From Lachnospiraceae bacterium (GTDB lineage Bacteria; Bacillota; Clostridia; Lachnospirales; Lachnospiraceae), in assembly GCA_015057035.1 (NCBI GenBank), contig SVFC01000001.1, positions 62,001 to 126,000 on the forward strand: 64,000 nt of DNA. The letters run 5' to 3'. The notes under the pieces are model-generated. The model made no database searches, was not told where the DNA came from, and saw nothing but the letters and a program-made list of their open reading frames with translations. Below, one piece after another: positions 26,797-35,629 of the stretch; position 1 is the first letter of the stretch; every line of letters begins with the position of its first letter. Made by a program: the position numbers and the translations under genes.

Positions 26797-28392
26797 ATGA
26801 TGAGATCACTTTATTCTGCTGTGTCAGGTCTTAAGACACATCAGACAAGAATGGACGTTATCGGTAACAACATTGCAAACGTTAACACAGAAGCATTTAA
26901 GTCTTCACGCGTAACTTTTACAGAAATTATGTACCAGACCACATCTTCAGCATCAGGCGGAAACGCTGCAACTGGTGTTGGTGGTATCAATGCAAAACAG
27001 ATCGGTCTTGGTGTTTCTACAGGTGCAACAACCATCAGCATTACAACTGCTGGTGCAGCTGAAACAACAGGTAACCCATTCGACCTTAAATTAACAGATA
27101 GTGAATCAACCAACTTCTTTATCGTAAGTGACGGAACAAACACATTCTTTACACGTTCTGGTTCTTACTACGTAGATGGTAATGGATTCCTTTGTATGAC
27201 ATCTACAGGTTACACCCTTATGGGATGGCAGGTAGATCCACAGACGGGAGAAATCAAAAAAGATACAGTAACTCCACTTCAGGTTATGTCAGCAGCAAAC
27301 CAGACATCAGCTCCAGAAGCAACAACACTTGGTGCAGTATCTGGTATTTTGGACAAAAACGATGCTAACGTAACAAGTGATGATGGATACGCTATGACAT
27401 TGAACTTCTATGATGACCTTGGATATTCATACACAGCAAAATTTGCAGTAAGACCTCTTTCAACAGGAAATGAATCTAATGATAAAGGTAAATATACTGT
27501 AGAATTAGCAAGCCTTATGGATTCTAACGGCAAGGACTACTTGGAAGCATACAATGCAACAGCACAGGCTGCAGGTGGAACTACACTTACATATGATCAG
27601 ATGGTTCGTCAGTATGTTCGTGATGCAGAAGGCAATATCCTTGCAACACTTCGTGATGAAAACGGCGACCCAATTCCAGATGCAGATGGAAACCCAACTC
27701 AGGTTGTAGTTGAACAGAATGCGGTAGGTAACTGGGTAAGAAGAGATAATGGCGAAGCATTGGATCCAGACTTAGTTCCATTGATTGATGATGCCAATGG
27801 CTTATCTTGTATTTTAGAGTTCAATACAGATAATGGTGAATTCGTGTCAGTTGGTGGAAACGATTCTATCGTGCTTAATTTTGAACAGTTATTATCAGAT
27901 GCTGTAAATGAAGGAAGTAACTTTAAAGATATCGAAGTTGACTTCTCAGCATGTCTTAACTTAAATAACGGCGGAACATCAACTATGGGTGCTTTAAAAG
28001 GTATCGATGGCGATGGTGCTGGTAAAAAGCTTGGAGCATTAACAGGACTTTCTGTTGATACAAGCGGTAAAATCTTTGGTTCTTATGACAATGGTAACAC
28101 TGTTGTTCTGTGCCAGATCGCTGTAGCTCAGTTCTCAAATGCTTCTGGTCTTGAGAAAGTTGGAGATAACTGTTATCAGACAACACTTAACTCAGGTGAT
28201 TTTGATGGTATCGGTGTTGAAATTATCGCAGACGGTAGTTCAATTTCTACTGGTGAATTGGAAATGTCAAACGTTGACTTGTCAGCACAGTTTACTGACA
28301 TGATTATTACTCAGCGTGGATTCCAGGCAAACTCACGAGTAATTACTACATCAGATACATTACTTGAAGAATTAATCAATCTTAAGAGATAA
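26797..28392 (+). CDS. flgE: Flagellar hook protein FlgE
   Basis: Subunit of the hook, the flexible joint. It has the rod/hook N-terminal motif (MMRSLYSAVSGLKTHQTRMDVIGNNIANVNTEAFKSSRVTF), central variable domains, including an acidic DENGDPIPDADGNPTQ loop, and the C-terminal motif ELEMSNVDLSAQFTDMIITQRGFQANSRVITTSDTLLEELINLKR. 531 aa is longer than in E. coli (402) because of the central domain, which is common in Clostridia. ATAGGAGGTC precedes the ATG pair. Confidence 0.96.
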   Translation: MMRSLYSAVSGLKTHQTRMDVIGNNIANVNTEAFKSSRVTFTEIMYQTTSSASGGNAATGVGGINAKQIGLGVSTGATTISITTAGAAETTGNPFDLKLTDSESTNFFIVSDGTNTFFTRSGSYYVDGNGFLCMTSTGYTLMGWQVDPQTGEIKKDTVTPLQVMSAANQTSAPEATTLGAVSGILDKNDANVTSDDGYAMTLNFYDDLGYSYTAKFAVRPLSTGNESNDKGKYTVELASLMDSNGKDYLEAYNATAQAAGGTTLTYDQMVRQYVRDAEGNILATLRDENGDPIPDADGNPTQVVVEQNAVGNWVRRDNGEALDPDLVPLIDDANGLSCILEFNTDNGEFVSVGGNDSIVLNFEQLLSDAVNEGSNFKDIEVDFSACLNLNNGGTSTMGALKGIDGDGAGKKLGALTGLSVDTSGKIFGSYDNGNTVVLCQIAVAQFSNASGLEKVGDNCYQTTLNSGDFDGIGVEIIADGSSISTGELEMSNVDLSAQFTDMIITQRGFQANSRVITTSDTLLEELINLKR

Positions 28393-28408
28393 TATTTAAA
28401 TTAATTGA

Positions 28409-28446
28409 AAATTGGGAGTGATTTGTGTCACTCCCAATTTTTTTTA
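28409..28446 (+). terminator. Terminator inside the flagellar cluster, after flgE
   Basis: AAATTGGGAGTGA and TCACTCCCAATTT form a 13-bp stem followed by T(8). It splits the cluster into a hook-basal-body part and a stator/switch/export/chemotaxis part. Confidence 0.9.
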
Positions 28447-28498
28447 CTAAATATTGTGCTTTTTTTTACAAAAAATACAATTTTTAGACAAAAGAAAG

Positions 28499-28527
28499 TA
28501 GACAAGTTAGCGAAAGTTTAGTAAAAT
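28499..28527 (+). promoter_or_regulatory. Promoter of the motA-to-fliA segment
   Basis: TAGACA (28499-28504) and TAAAAT (28522-28527) are 17 bp apart, 79 bp before motA. GACATAC/GTATGTC (28545-28551 with 28561-28567) forms a small hairpin in the leader. Confidence 0.6.
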
Positions 28528-28605
28528 CATATAAAGGGTAATATGACATACTAGGTCGAAGTATGTCCACTCGAAAAAATATTATGTTATGGGAAGGTGT
28601 ATAAC

Positions 28606-29403
28606 ATGGATGTTGGATCTCTTGTAGGTATAATTTTAGGATTTGCAATGGTAATTTTCGGTATTTTTTCCAGCGGTGGTATTACTGCGTTTGGTAACTT
28701 TATCGACTTGCCATCTGTATTTATTACCATTGGTGGTTCCATCAGTTCGGTATTAACTGCTCACAAACTGGCGGATTTCATTAATGGCTTAAAGGCGATT
28801 AGTCTGCCTTTCAAAGACAAAGTTATGGATCCAGGACAGGTGATTCGTCAGATTATCGAATTATCAAACGTTGGACGTAAAGAAGGTTTGCTGGCATTAG
28901 AAGAAGCGGCAAACAACATTGAGGATGATTTCTTGAAAAAGGGTATTATGCTTGTTGTTGACGGTACAGATCCTGAACTTGTAAGAGGCATTCTTGAGAC
29001 AGACTTGGTGTGCTTACAGGATAGACATGGTAAGGTAATTGGTTTCTGGGAGAAATGGGCAGAAATGGGACCTGCCTGGGGTATGATTGGTACTCTGATT
29101 GGTTTGGTTAATATGTTAAAGACGTTAGATGATCCTTCATCTATTGGACCTAACATGTCGGTTGCTCTTCTTACTACTCTGTATGGTTCTCTGATTGCGA
29201 ACTGGTTGTGTACACCAATTGCCAATAAATTAAAAGAGAACAATCAGCAAGAAGTGATTATGAGAGAAATTACAATCGAAGGTCTTCTTTCTATTCAGGC
29301 GGGCGAAAACCCACGAGTAATTGAAGAGAAGTTGAAATCCTTCCTTGCACCTTCAGCTCGTGAAGCACTTGCAGGACAGGATAGTCTTGGAGGTGAAGAA
29401 TAG
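28606..29403 (+). CDS. motA: Flagellar motor stator protein MotA
   Basis: Membrane subunit of the ion-conducting stator. Four helices are visible: near 6-27 (GIILGFAMVIFGIFSSGGI), 33-50, 145-165 (WGMIGTLIGLVNML with the conserved Pro/Gly motif) and 180-200. The loop 2-3 carries the charged cytoplasmic part that contacts FliG. I start at ATG 28606, behind GGGAAGG, and not at GTG 28597. 265 aa is standard. Coupling ion (H+ or Na+) cannot be decided here. Confidence 0.95.
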   Translation: MDVGSLVGIILGFAMVIFGIFSSGGITAFGNFIDLPSVFITIGGSISSVLTAHKLADFINGLKAISLPFKDKVMDPGQVIRQIIELSNVGRKEGLLALEEAANNIEDDFLKKGIMLVVDGTDPELVRGILETDLVCLQDRHGKVIGFWEKWAEMGPAWGMIGTLIGLVNMLKTLDDPSSIGPNMSVALLTTLYGSLIANWLCTPIANKLKENNQQEVIMREITIEGLLSIQAGENPRVIEEKLKSFLAPSAREALAGQDSLGGEE

Positions 29404-30218
29404 TGGCAAAGAAGAAAAGACAGGCGGAGGGACCAAAGGGGGCGGCACCTTGGATGGCCACCTTTTCGGATCTTATGAACTTACTTCTGTGTTTCTTCGT
29501 TCTCTTATTCTCTATGTCAACGGTTAATGAAGAGAAGTTCCAGATGGTGATTGCTTCCCTTCAGTCCAGCATGAGTATTTTCCAAAATGGAAGTCTCAGC
29601 ATCGGAGATGGAGATTTGGTTGGCGCCGGAATTCGTCAGTTGGAATTTTTGGATTCGTATTATAACGAACTTGCCAATTCTAAAGACAACGAGGATGGCG
29701 GCTTAGAAGGAGACCTGAAAGACCAGCTGACACAAGCGGGGTTACAGGAATCTGAAGGTATGGCAGAAGATATACAGGGCGCTGTTGATGAATTGGGAAT
29801 CAGCAATGCCGTAGAGATTACATTTGATTCACAATATGTGACATTGAATTTAAGCGGTGGTATTTTATTTGCGTCAGGAAGAGCGGAGATATTACCAGAT
29901 GCAGAGGCGATTATCGACAAGATTTCGATTGTCCTTGAAAAATATAACAAGAACATTATTGAGGTCGAAGGACATACAGACAATGTTCCAATGACATCGG
30001 GAAGATATGAAAACAACAATGTCTTATCTATGTACAGAGCACTGAGTGTTGCAGATTATCTTCGTGAACATGCGGACTTAGATCCAGCGAATATTAAGTC
30101 TTCAGGACGTGGTGAGTATGTTCCAATTGCTAGTAATGATACAGCAGAAGGACGTGCTAGAAACCGAAGAGTTGAAATTAAAATATATAATTCATATGCT
30201 TCAAACATTGAAGAGTAA
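29403..30218 (+). CDS. motB: Flagellar motor stator protein MotB
   Basis: Second stator subunit, anchored to peptidoglycan. The single N-terminal helix carries the essential aspartate D23 (ATFSDLMNLLLCFFVLLFSM), followed by the plug region and an OmpA-like C-terminus (VEGHTDNVPM...VLSMYRALSVADYL, about 180-260). Start GTG at 29403 overlaps the motA stop by 1 bp (TAGTG), so the pair is translationally coupled. 271 aa is normal. Confidence 0.95.
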   Translation: MAKKKRQAEGPKGAAPWMATFSDLMNLLLCFFVLLFSMSTVNEEKFQMVIASLQSSMSIFQNGSLSIGDGDLVGAGIRQLEFLDSYYNELANSKDNEDGGLEGDLKDQLTQAGLQESEGMAEDIQGAVDELGISNAVEITFDSQYVTLNLSGGILFASGRAEILPDAEAIIDKISIVLEKYNKNIIEVEGHTDNVPMTSGRYENNNVLSMYRALSVADYLREHADLDPANIKSSGRGEYVPIASNDTAEGRARNRRVEIKIYNSYASNIEE

Positions 30219-30233
30219 GAGGGGTAATGCTTT

Positions 30234-30755
30234 ATGAAGAAAAATTTAATGTCAGTAATTATTTTAGCCTTGTTGGTGGTAAACCTCGTGTTGACATCTG
30301 TACTTATGTTTACAATTTATCCACAGGCAAAAGCTGCAAATGAATTAATTACTAAAATTTGTCATGCTATTAGTTTGGATTTAAGTAGTGGTTCTGCAAC
30401 AGGCCTTGGTAATCTTCCATTAGATCAGGTGGAAATGTATTCCGTTAATGGCGGTGCAGATATGACGTTCAACCTGAAGAAGAGTGATGGTAAAACTGCA
30501 TACGCACTTTTACAGGTTTCACTTTCTATAAACAAAGGAAGCGTTAATTATGAATCCAGTGGAACAACACCTCTTTCAGAGAAAGAAACACTGATTAAGG
30601 ATGCAATTGATAGTGTTATTGGTAATTATACAAAAGACGAATTTGAAACAGATAAAGAATCTGTAAAGAAAGAGATTCTGAAGAAACTTCAGAATACCTT
30701 TGGCGCAGAATATGTCATTGGAATTTCTTTTGGTAAAGCTGTTACAAGCGACTGA
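30234..30755 (+). CDS. fliL: Flagellar basal-body-associated protein FliL
   Basis: Single-pass protein (helix at about 6-27, ILALLVVNLVLTSVLMFTIY) with an extracytoplasmic domain that surrounds the stator and supports torque. The conserved C-terminal segment reads IKDAIDSVIGNYTKDEFE...EYVIGISFGKAVT. At 173 aa it is the usual size. Position between motB and fliM agrees with FliL in other Clostridia. AGAGGGGTAATGC precedes the ATG. Confidence 0.85.
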   Translation: MKKNLMSVIILALLVVNLVLTSVLMFTIYPQAKAANELITKICHAISLDLSSGSATGLGNLPLDQVEMYSVNGGADMTFNLKKSDGKTAYALLQVSLSINKGSVNYESSGTTPLSEKETLIKDAIDSVIGNYTKDEFETDKESVKKEILKKLQNTFGAEYVIGISFGKAVTSD

Positions 30756-30798
30756 TAACTATATTTAACTAAATTGCTTTATAGGTGGTGAACAGAGA

Positions 30799-31779
30799 AT
30801 GGGTGATGTTTTATCTCAGAACGAGATAGACAGTTTGCTGGCCGCGCTCAGTAGTGGCGAGTTAGATGTTGATGAAATTAAAGATAATGGCGAGAAACAG
30901 GTAAAAGATTACGACTTTGCGCGTCCATCCAAATTCTCGAAAGAACATCTTCGTACCTTGGAGATTATTTTCGAACATTATGGAAGACTTTTATCTACGA
31001 ACCTTCCTGTATATTTGAGAAAAAATGTGCAGATTGAGGTTATGAATTCGGAAGCTGTTACATATCAGGAATTTTCCAATGCGTTATCGAATCCGGTATT
31101 GTTAGGAATCGTTAATTTTGCTCCGTTGCAGGGAAGCATTATTATTGAAATGGCAACAAATCTTGGATATGCAATGGTCGACCGTATGTTAGGCGGTAAA
31201 GGTGAGCCAATGGACAAAGTTCGAGAATTTTCTGAAATCGAGCTTTTGATTATTGAGAGAATCATGATTGTCTGTGTGAACCTGCTTCACGAACCATGGC
31301 AGAACGTATTGGCAATACAGCCAAGACTGGAACGTATTGAGACAAACTCTCAGTATGCACAGATTATTTCGCCAAGTGAAATGATTGCGATTATCACAAT
31401 CAATGTTAAGATTGGTGACGTAGAAGGTCTTATGAATATATGTCTTCCATATATCGTTTTGGAAGATGTAATCGATAAATTAAATACCAAATATTGGTAT
31501 GCAAACATGCAACAGTATGATGAAACCAATTATTCTGATGCAATCGAAGTTCTGATTCGAAAGGCACAGATTCCTGTAAAGGCTGTGTTGGGAAGTAGTA
31601 CAATTTCTGTAAGTGATTTTTCAATGTTACAGGTTGGAGATATCATTCGATTAGACAGAAATGTGGAAGAAGAATTGGATGTGTATGTTGGCAATTTAAG
31701 AAAATTTTCTGCATTACCGGGTGCATCTGGTGATAATTACGCAGTTAGGGTTACAGAAGTAATCAGAGAGGAGCAATAG
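30799..31779 (+). CDS. fliM: Flagellar motor switch protein FliM
   Basis: C-ring protein; its extreme N-terminus binds phospho-CheY. MGDVLSQNEIDSLLAAL carries the EIDSLL docking peptide, the middle has the CheC-like fold without the phosphatase residues, and the C-terminal FliN-like domain ends at about 325. KDYDFARPSKFSKEHLRTLEIIFEHYGRL is the family signature. AGGTGGTGA lies before the ATG. 326 aa. Confidence 0.96.
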   Translation: MGDVLSQNEIDSLLAALSSGELDVDEIKDNGEKQVKDYDFARPSKFSKEHLRTLEIIFEHYGRLLSTNLPVYLRKNVQIEVMNSEAVTYQEFSNALSNPVLLGIVNFAPLQGSIIIEMATNLGYAMVDRMLGGKGEPMDKVREFSEIELLIIERIMIVCVNLLHEPWQNVLAIQPRLERIETNSQYAQIISPSEMIAIITINVKIGDVEGLMNICLPYIVLEDVIDKLNTKYWYANMQQYDETNYSDAIEVLIRKAQIPVKAVLGSSTISVSDFSMLQVGDIIRLDRNVEEELDVYVGNLRKFSALPGASGDNYAVRVTEVIREEQ

Positions 31780-31781
31780 AT

Positions 31782-32957
31782 ATGGATGGAGTATTATCTC
31801 AGGAAGAAATCAGCGCATTACTTAGCGAACCAGGCTCAAGTATTGATGCAAAAGACAGATTGACAGATAGTGAAAAGGATGCGATTGGGGAAATTTCGAA
31901 CATCAGCATGGGAACAGCTGCAACTACACTGTTTTCTCTGGTTAATCGTAAGGTTGAGATCTCTACGCCAGTAGTTTCATATGCAACTTGGGAAGACATT
32001 GTTGAAGCATATGAGAGACCTTGTGTTTTCATTCGTATTGCATATACCGTAGGATTAGATGGAAGTAATATCCTTGTTTTAAAAGAAGACGACGTTAAGA
32101 TTATTACAGATCTTATGATGGGCGGCGATGGAACTAACCTTAGTGGAGAATTAGGCGAATTGCACTTAAGTGCTATTAGTGAAGCGATGAACCAGATGAT
32201 GGGTTCAGCAGCGACATCACTTTCTTCTATGCTGAACAAAACAATCGATATCAGCCCACCAATGGCAGATTTAGTTGACTTAAAAGAAAATATAGATGAA
32301 GCTTCTATTGATGAATTCCTTGCAAGTGAATTCGTTCGCATCACCTTCAGAATGGAAATCGGTGATTTGGTTGATAGTGAAATCATGCAGTTATATCCTG
32401 TATCATTTGCTAGGGAAATGTGTGAAGGTGTTACACGTACTATGGAAATGGACACACAGAGCGTAAAAGAAGTTGCGCCAACACCAACTCCAGCACCAGC
32501 GCCAACACCAGCTCCAGCACCAGCGCCAGCCCCAATGCCAGCGCCAGAGATGATGGCACAGCCAATGATGGGACAGCCAATGATGGGGCAGCCAATGATG
32601 GCTCAGCCAATGATGATGCAACCTATGATGAATCAGGCAGTAAATGTTCAGCCAGCACAGTTTGGTACATTTACAAATGTTCCAGTTGGTGTATATCAGC
32701 CTGAAAACATCAATTTGATCATGGACGTTCCATTGGAAGTAACGGTAGAACTTGGTAGAACAAGCAAATCCATCTCTGATATTTTGGATTTGGGACCAGG
32801 TAAGATTATTGAATTAAACAAAATCGCTGGAGAGCCAATTGACGTGCTTGTTAATGGAAAATATGTTGCTAAGGGTGAAGTAGTAGTAATCGAAGAAAGC
32901 TTCGGTGTACGTATTACAGAGATTATTAATGCAAATGCAATGCCACAGCAACAATAA
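31782..32957 (+). CDS. fliY: Flagellar motor switch phosphatase FliY (CheC-like plus FliN domain)
   Basis: Switch protein of Firmicutes type that also dephosphorylates CheY-P. The N-terminus MDGVLSQEEISALLSEP repeats the FliM docking motif; two CheC active-site stretches follow (EISNISMGTAATTLFSLVNRK and EAMNQMMGSAATSLSSML, each with the E and N residues); the FliN/C-ring domain is about 315-385 (VTVELGRTSKSISDILDLGPGKIIELNKIAGEPID). A Pro/Ala and MMGQP-rich linker (about 230-285) joins the two. It starts 3 bp after fliM. Confidence 0.95.
   Translation: MDGVLSQEEISALLSEPGSSIDAKDRLTDSEKDAIGEISNISMGTAATTLFSLVNRKVEISTPVVSYATWEDIVEAYERPCVFIRIAYTVGLDGSNILVLKEDDVKIITDLMMGGDGTNLSGELGELHLSAISEAMNQMMGSAATSLSSMLNKTIDISPPMADLVDLKENIDEASIDEFLASEFVRITFRMEIGDLVDSEIMQLYPVSFAREMCEGVTRTMEMDTQSVKEVAPTPTPAPAPTPAPAPAPAPMPAPEMMAQPMMGQPMMGQPMMAQPMMMQPMMNQAVNVQPAQFGTFTNVPVGVYQPENINLIMDVPLEVTVELGRTSKSISDILDLGPGKIIELNKIAGEPIDVLVNGKYVAKGEVVVIEESFGVRITEIINANAMPQQQ
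32556..32630 (+). repeat. 15-bp tandem repeat in fliY encoding MMxQP
   Basis: Five copies of a unit close to GGACAGCCAATGATG lie in frame. They encode the QPMMG-type linker. Preceded by a (Pro-Ala/Thr) tract at about 32477-32550. Such in-frame repeats can change copy number by slippage. Confidence 0.8.
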
Positions 32958-32980
32958 TTAATTGAAGGAGATTCACTATT

Positions 32981-33343
32981 ATGGGTAAAAATATTTTGAT
33001 TTGTGATGATGCAGCTTTTATGCGAATGATGATTAAAGATATCCTTTCTAAAAATGGATACAATGTAGTTGGTGAAGCTGAAAACGGAGCAATCGCAGTA
33101 GAAAAATATTCAGAAACAAATCCAGACTTAGTTCTTATGGATATCACAATGCCAGAGATGGACGGAATTCAGGCATTAAAGAAGATTAAGGAAAAAGATC
33201 CAAATGCATCTGTTATTATGTGTTCTGCAATGGGACAGCAGGCAATGGTTATTGAATCTATTCAGGCAGGGGCGAAGGATTTTATCGTAAAACCTTTCCA
33301 GGCGGACCGAGTATTAGAAGCTGTGAAAAAAGTAGTGGGCTAG
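32981..33343 (+). CDS. cheY: Chemotaxis response regulator CheY
   Basis: Single receiver domain of 120 aa that carries the signal from CheA to the switch. Acidic pocket D9-D10, phospho-acceptor D54 in LVLMDITMPEMDG, conserved Ser in MCSAMGQQ and Lys in VKPFQAD are all present. The gene lies between fliY and fliO, its usual place in Firmicutes. AAGGAGATT precedes the ATG. Confidence 0.95.
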   Translation: MGKNILICDDAAFMRMMIKDILSKNGYNVVGEAENGAIAVEKYSETNPDLVLMDITMPEMDGIQALKKIKEKDPNASVIMCSAMGQQAMVIESIQAGAKDFIVKPFQADRVLEAVKKVVG

Positions 33344-33344
33344 T

Positions 33345-33725
33345 ATGGAAGCGGTATTATTAATATCATCATCGCTGGATAGTTTTCTGGAGTTGATTGG
33401 TGTATTACTTATTTTTGTTTTTATTCTTGTGATAACCTACCTGTGTTCTAAATGGATGGCAGGTTATCAGAAGATGCATATGAAGAGTAAAAATCTTCAG
33501 ATTATAGAATCAATTCCTGCAGGCAATAACAAAGCAATTTGTCTTGTGAAAGCAGGAACAGAGTACTTAGTGGTTGGAATAGGAAAGGACGAAATCCAGT
33601 ATCTTGCCACTCTTTCAGAAGAGCAGCTTACAGATTTTTCTTTCCGTGAAGAAAAGACCACTGGTAAAGAGGAAACATTTCAGGAGATTTTTGGACAGTT
33701 TAGAGACAAAATGTCCAAAAAGTAA
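33345..33725 (+). CDS. fliO: Flagellar biosynthetic protein FliO (FliZ)
   Basis: Small membrane protein that helps assemble the FliP ring. One helix at about 19-37 (IGVLLIFVFILVITYLC) is followed by the FliO-like cytoplasmic domain (KSKNLQIIESIPAGNNKAICLVKAGTEYLVVGIG). 126 aa fits the family. Starts right after cheY (stop TAG, ATG at 33345). Weak sequence similarity, but the place upstream of fliP makes the call firm. Confidence 0.85.
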   Translation: MEAVLLISSSLDSFLELIGVLLIFVFILVITYLCSKWMAGYQKMHMKSKNLQIIESIPAGNNKAICLVKAGTEYLVVGIGKDEIQYLATLSEEQLTDFSFREEKTTGKEETFQEIFGQFRDKMSKK

Positions 33726-33732
33726 AACGTAT

Positions 33733-34554
33733 ATGAACAAACTTAAGAAGTTTTACTGCGTTGCATCTGTAGTTTTCGCAGTATGTGTTTTGTTTTTTAC
33801 AATTGCATATTCATTTGCCAGTCCAACCACGGTGTATGCTTCTTCGAATACAGAATCGGGAGCTGATGCCGGGGCGGATCAGAATGACAATACCAATGGA
33901 ATCCACATCAGTATAGACAATGGTGAGGGTTCCATGTCGGCGTCTATTCGTATTCTGTTACTTTTGACTGTTTTGTCGTTAGCACCTGCAATCCTGATTA
34001 TGCTTACGTCATACACCAGAATTATCATTGTGCTACACTTTCTTAGAACGGCGCTGGGTACACAGACTGCGCCGCCTAACCAGGTTCTTATAGGACTGGC
34101 CTTATTTTTAACATTTTTCATTATGTGGCCGACCTTGGACACATTAAATACTACGGTTATTCAACCGTTGGATAATGGAGATATTACGACTGAACAGGTC
34201 TTTGAATTGGCTGAGATTCCATTCCGTGAGTTTATGGAAAAACACACACAGACCAAAGATTTGCAGTTGTTTGTAGATATCTCAGGTGAGCATTATGAAT
34301 CTTTTGATGAAGTTCCATTCACCACACTTGTTCCTGCATTTATTATTAGTGAACTTCGTGCAGCGTTTATTATGGGATTTCTCATTTATATACCATTTAT
34401 TGTAATTGATATGGTTGTGGCATCTGTACTTATGTCAATGGGTATGATGATGCTTCCACCGACGACGATATCCTTGCCGTTTAAGATTTTGTTATTTGTT
34501 TTAGCAGATGGATGGAATCTTGTAATTGCAAATATTGTTCGAACGTTTTATTAA
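33733..34554 (+). CDS. fliP: Flagellar export gate protein FliP
   Basis: Core of the FliPQR export gate. I start at ATG 33733, which gives a cleavable signal peptide (VASVVFAVCVLFFTIAYSF) as is normal for FliP; the frame is open upstream within fliO but has no suitable site there. Conserved stretches include MLTSYTRIIIVLHFLRTALGTQ, PPNQVLIGLALFLTFFIM, and the C-terminal SMGMMMLPPTTISLPFKILLFVLADGW. 273 aa is standard. Confidence 0.95.
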   Translation: MNKLKKFYCVASVVFAVCVLFFTIAYSFASPTTVYASSNTESGADAGADQNDNTNGIHISIDNGEGSMSASIRILLLLTVLSLAPAILIMLTSYTRIIIVLHFLRTALGTQTAPPNQVLIGLALFLTFFIMWPTLDTLNTTVIQPLDNGDITTEQVFELAEIPFREFMEKHTQTKDLQLFVDISGEHYESFDEVPFTTLVPAFIISELRAAFIMGFLIYIPFIVIDMVVASVLMSMGMMMLPPTTISLPFKILLFVLADGWNLVIANIVRTFY

Positions 34555-34567
34555 GGGGTTGAGATAA

Positions 34568-34843
34568 ATGATTACACAGGATGCAGTATTAGATATTGCA
34601 CGTGATGCAATTTATACAATTGTAATAGTAGCGGCTCCAATGCTGTTAACTGCTTTAATCGTAGGTTTGATCATCAGTATTTTTCAGACGGTGACATCCA
34701 TTCAGGAACAGACTTTGACCTTTGTACCAAAGATTGTTGCAGTTTTTCTGGTTATGATACTTGCTGGATCGTGGATGTTGAACACGATGCTGGAATTAAT
34801 TACGGAGTTATGGTCGAATTTTAGTTATTTTACGAGCATGTGA
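34568..34843 (+). CDS. fliQ: Flagellar export gate protein FliQ
   Basis: Two-helix membrane subunit of the export gate, 91 aa. LTALIVGLIISIFQTVTSIQEQTLTFVPKIVAVFLVMILAGSWML is typical. AAGGGGTTGAG precedes the ATG. It lies 13 bp from fliP and 6 bp from fliR. Confidence 0.95.
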   Translation: MITQDAVLDIARDAIYTIVIVAAPMLLTALIVGLIISIFQTVTSIQEQTLTFVPKIVAVFLVMILAGSWMLNTMLELITELWSNFSYFTSM

Positions 34844-34849
34844 TAGAGA

Positions 34850-35629
34850 ATGGTTGAATTAGATTTTTCTTTGGTAGATTTAGAATATCTGTTACTGATT
34901 CTGGTTCGTATTGCATCATTTGTATTTGTTGCACCATTTTTCGGACAGAAGGGTGTTCCTGCACCTGCAAAAATAGGCTTGTCTTTTTTTGTAGCTCTTA
35001 TATTACACCCACTCGTGCCACATCCGACATTGGACTATGTCAGTGAAATTGGATATGGCATTGCTGTGCTTAAAGAGGCAATTACTGGATTGCTTATTGG
35101 GTTTGCGGCAAATATCTGTAGTTCCATAGTTGTCTTTGCTGGTAATATCATTGATATGGATATTGGGTTATCCATGGCAACAACATTTAATCAGGATATG
35201 AGCCTTCAGACTACAGTAACGGGTAACCTATATTATTATTTCATTTTTGCGTTTATGATTGTGTCTAACACACATTTGTATGTAATTCGTGCGGTTGTAG
35301 ATTCTTTTTATGTTGTACCACTAGGGGGTGCGGTGTTTGAGTGGGACGGTTTGCTGGTTTCCATGACAAAATATATGACGGATTTGTTTGTTATTGGATT
35401 TCGTATTTTTTTACCGTTCTTTGCAACAATGATGATTGTCAACTGTATCCTAGGAATTATGGCCAAAGTAGCTCCACAAATGAACATGTTTTCAGTTGGT
35501 ATTCAGTTGAAAATTTTAGTGGGATTTATAGTTTTATTCTTTACAATTTTTATGTTCCCAAGTGTTGCAGATATGGTGTTTGATGAAATAAAGACAATGG
35601 TGGTTTTGATCATTGAAGGTATGTATTGA
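34850..35629 (+). CDS. fliR: Flagellar export gate protein FliR
   Basis: Third subunit of the gate; 259 aa, six membrane helices predicted. The signature VRIASFVFVAPFFGQKGVPAPAKIGLSFFVALIL lies near residues 17-50 and the central LKEAITGLLIGFAANICSSIVVFAGNIIDMDIGLSMAT is conserved. Its 3' end overlaps the flhB start by 17 bp. Confidence 0.94.
   Translation: MVELDFSLVDLEYLLLILVRIASFVFVAPFFGQKGVPAPAKIGLSFFVALILHPLVPHPTLDYVSEIGYGIAVLKEAITGLLIGFAANICSSIVVFAGNIIDMDIGLSMATTFNQDMSLQTTVTGNLYYYFIFAFMIVSNTHLYVIRAVVDSFYVVPLGGAVFEWDGLLVSMTKYMTDLFVIGFRIFLPFFATMMIVNCILGIMAKVAPQMNMFSVGIQLKILVGFIVLFFTIFMFPSVADMVFDEIKTMVVLIIEGMY

Noticed and set aside
31799-32455. Minus-strand 218-codon open frame
   Set aside because: Antisense to fliY, no ribosome site, Ser/Ile-rich composition; a shadow of the real gene's codon pattern.
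32477-32630. Repeated units that could look like a CRISPR array
   Set aside because: Units are 15 bp, contiguous, in frame within fliY and have no spacers.
33604-33732. Longer upstream start for fliP
   Set aside because: This part runs in another frame of fliO, has no ribosome site and would hide the signal peptide.
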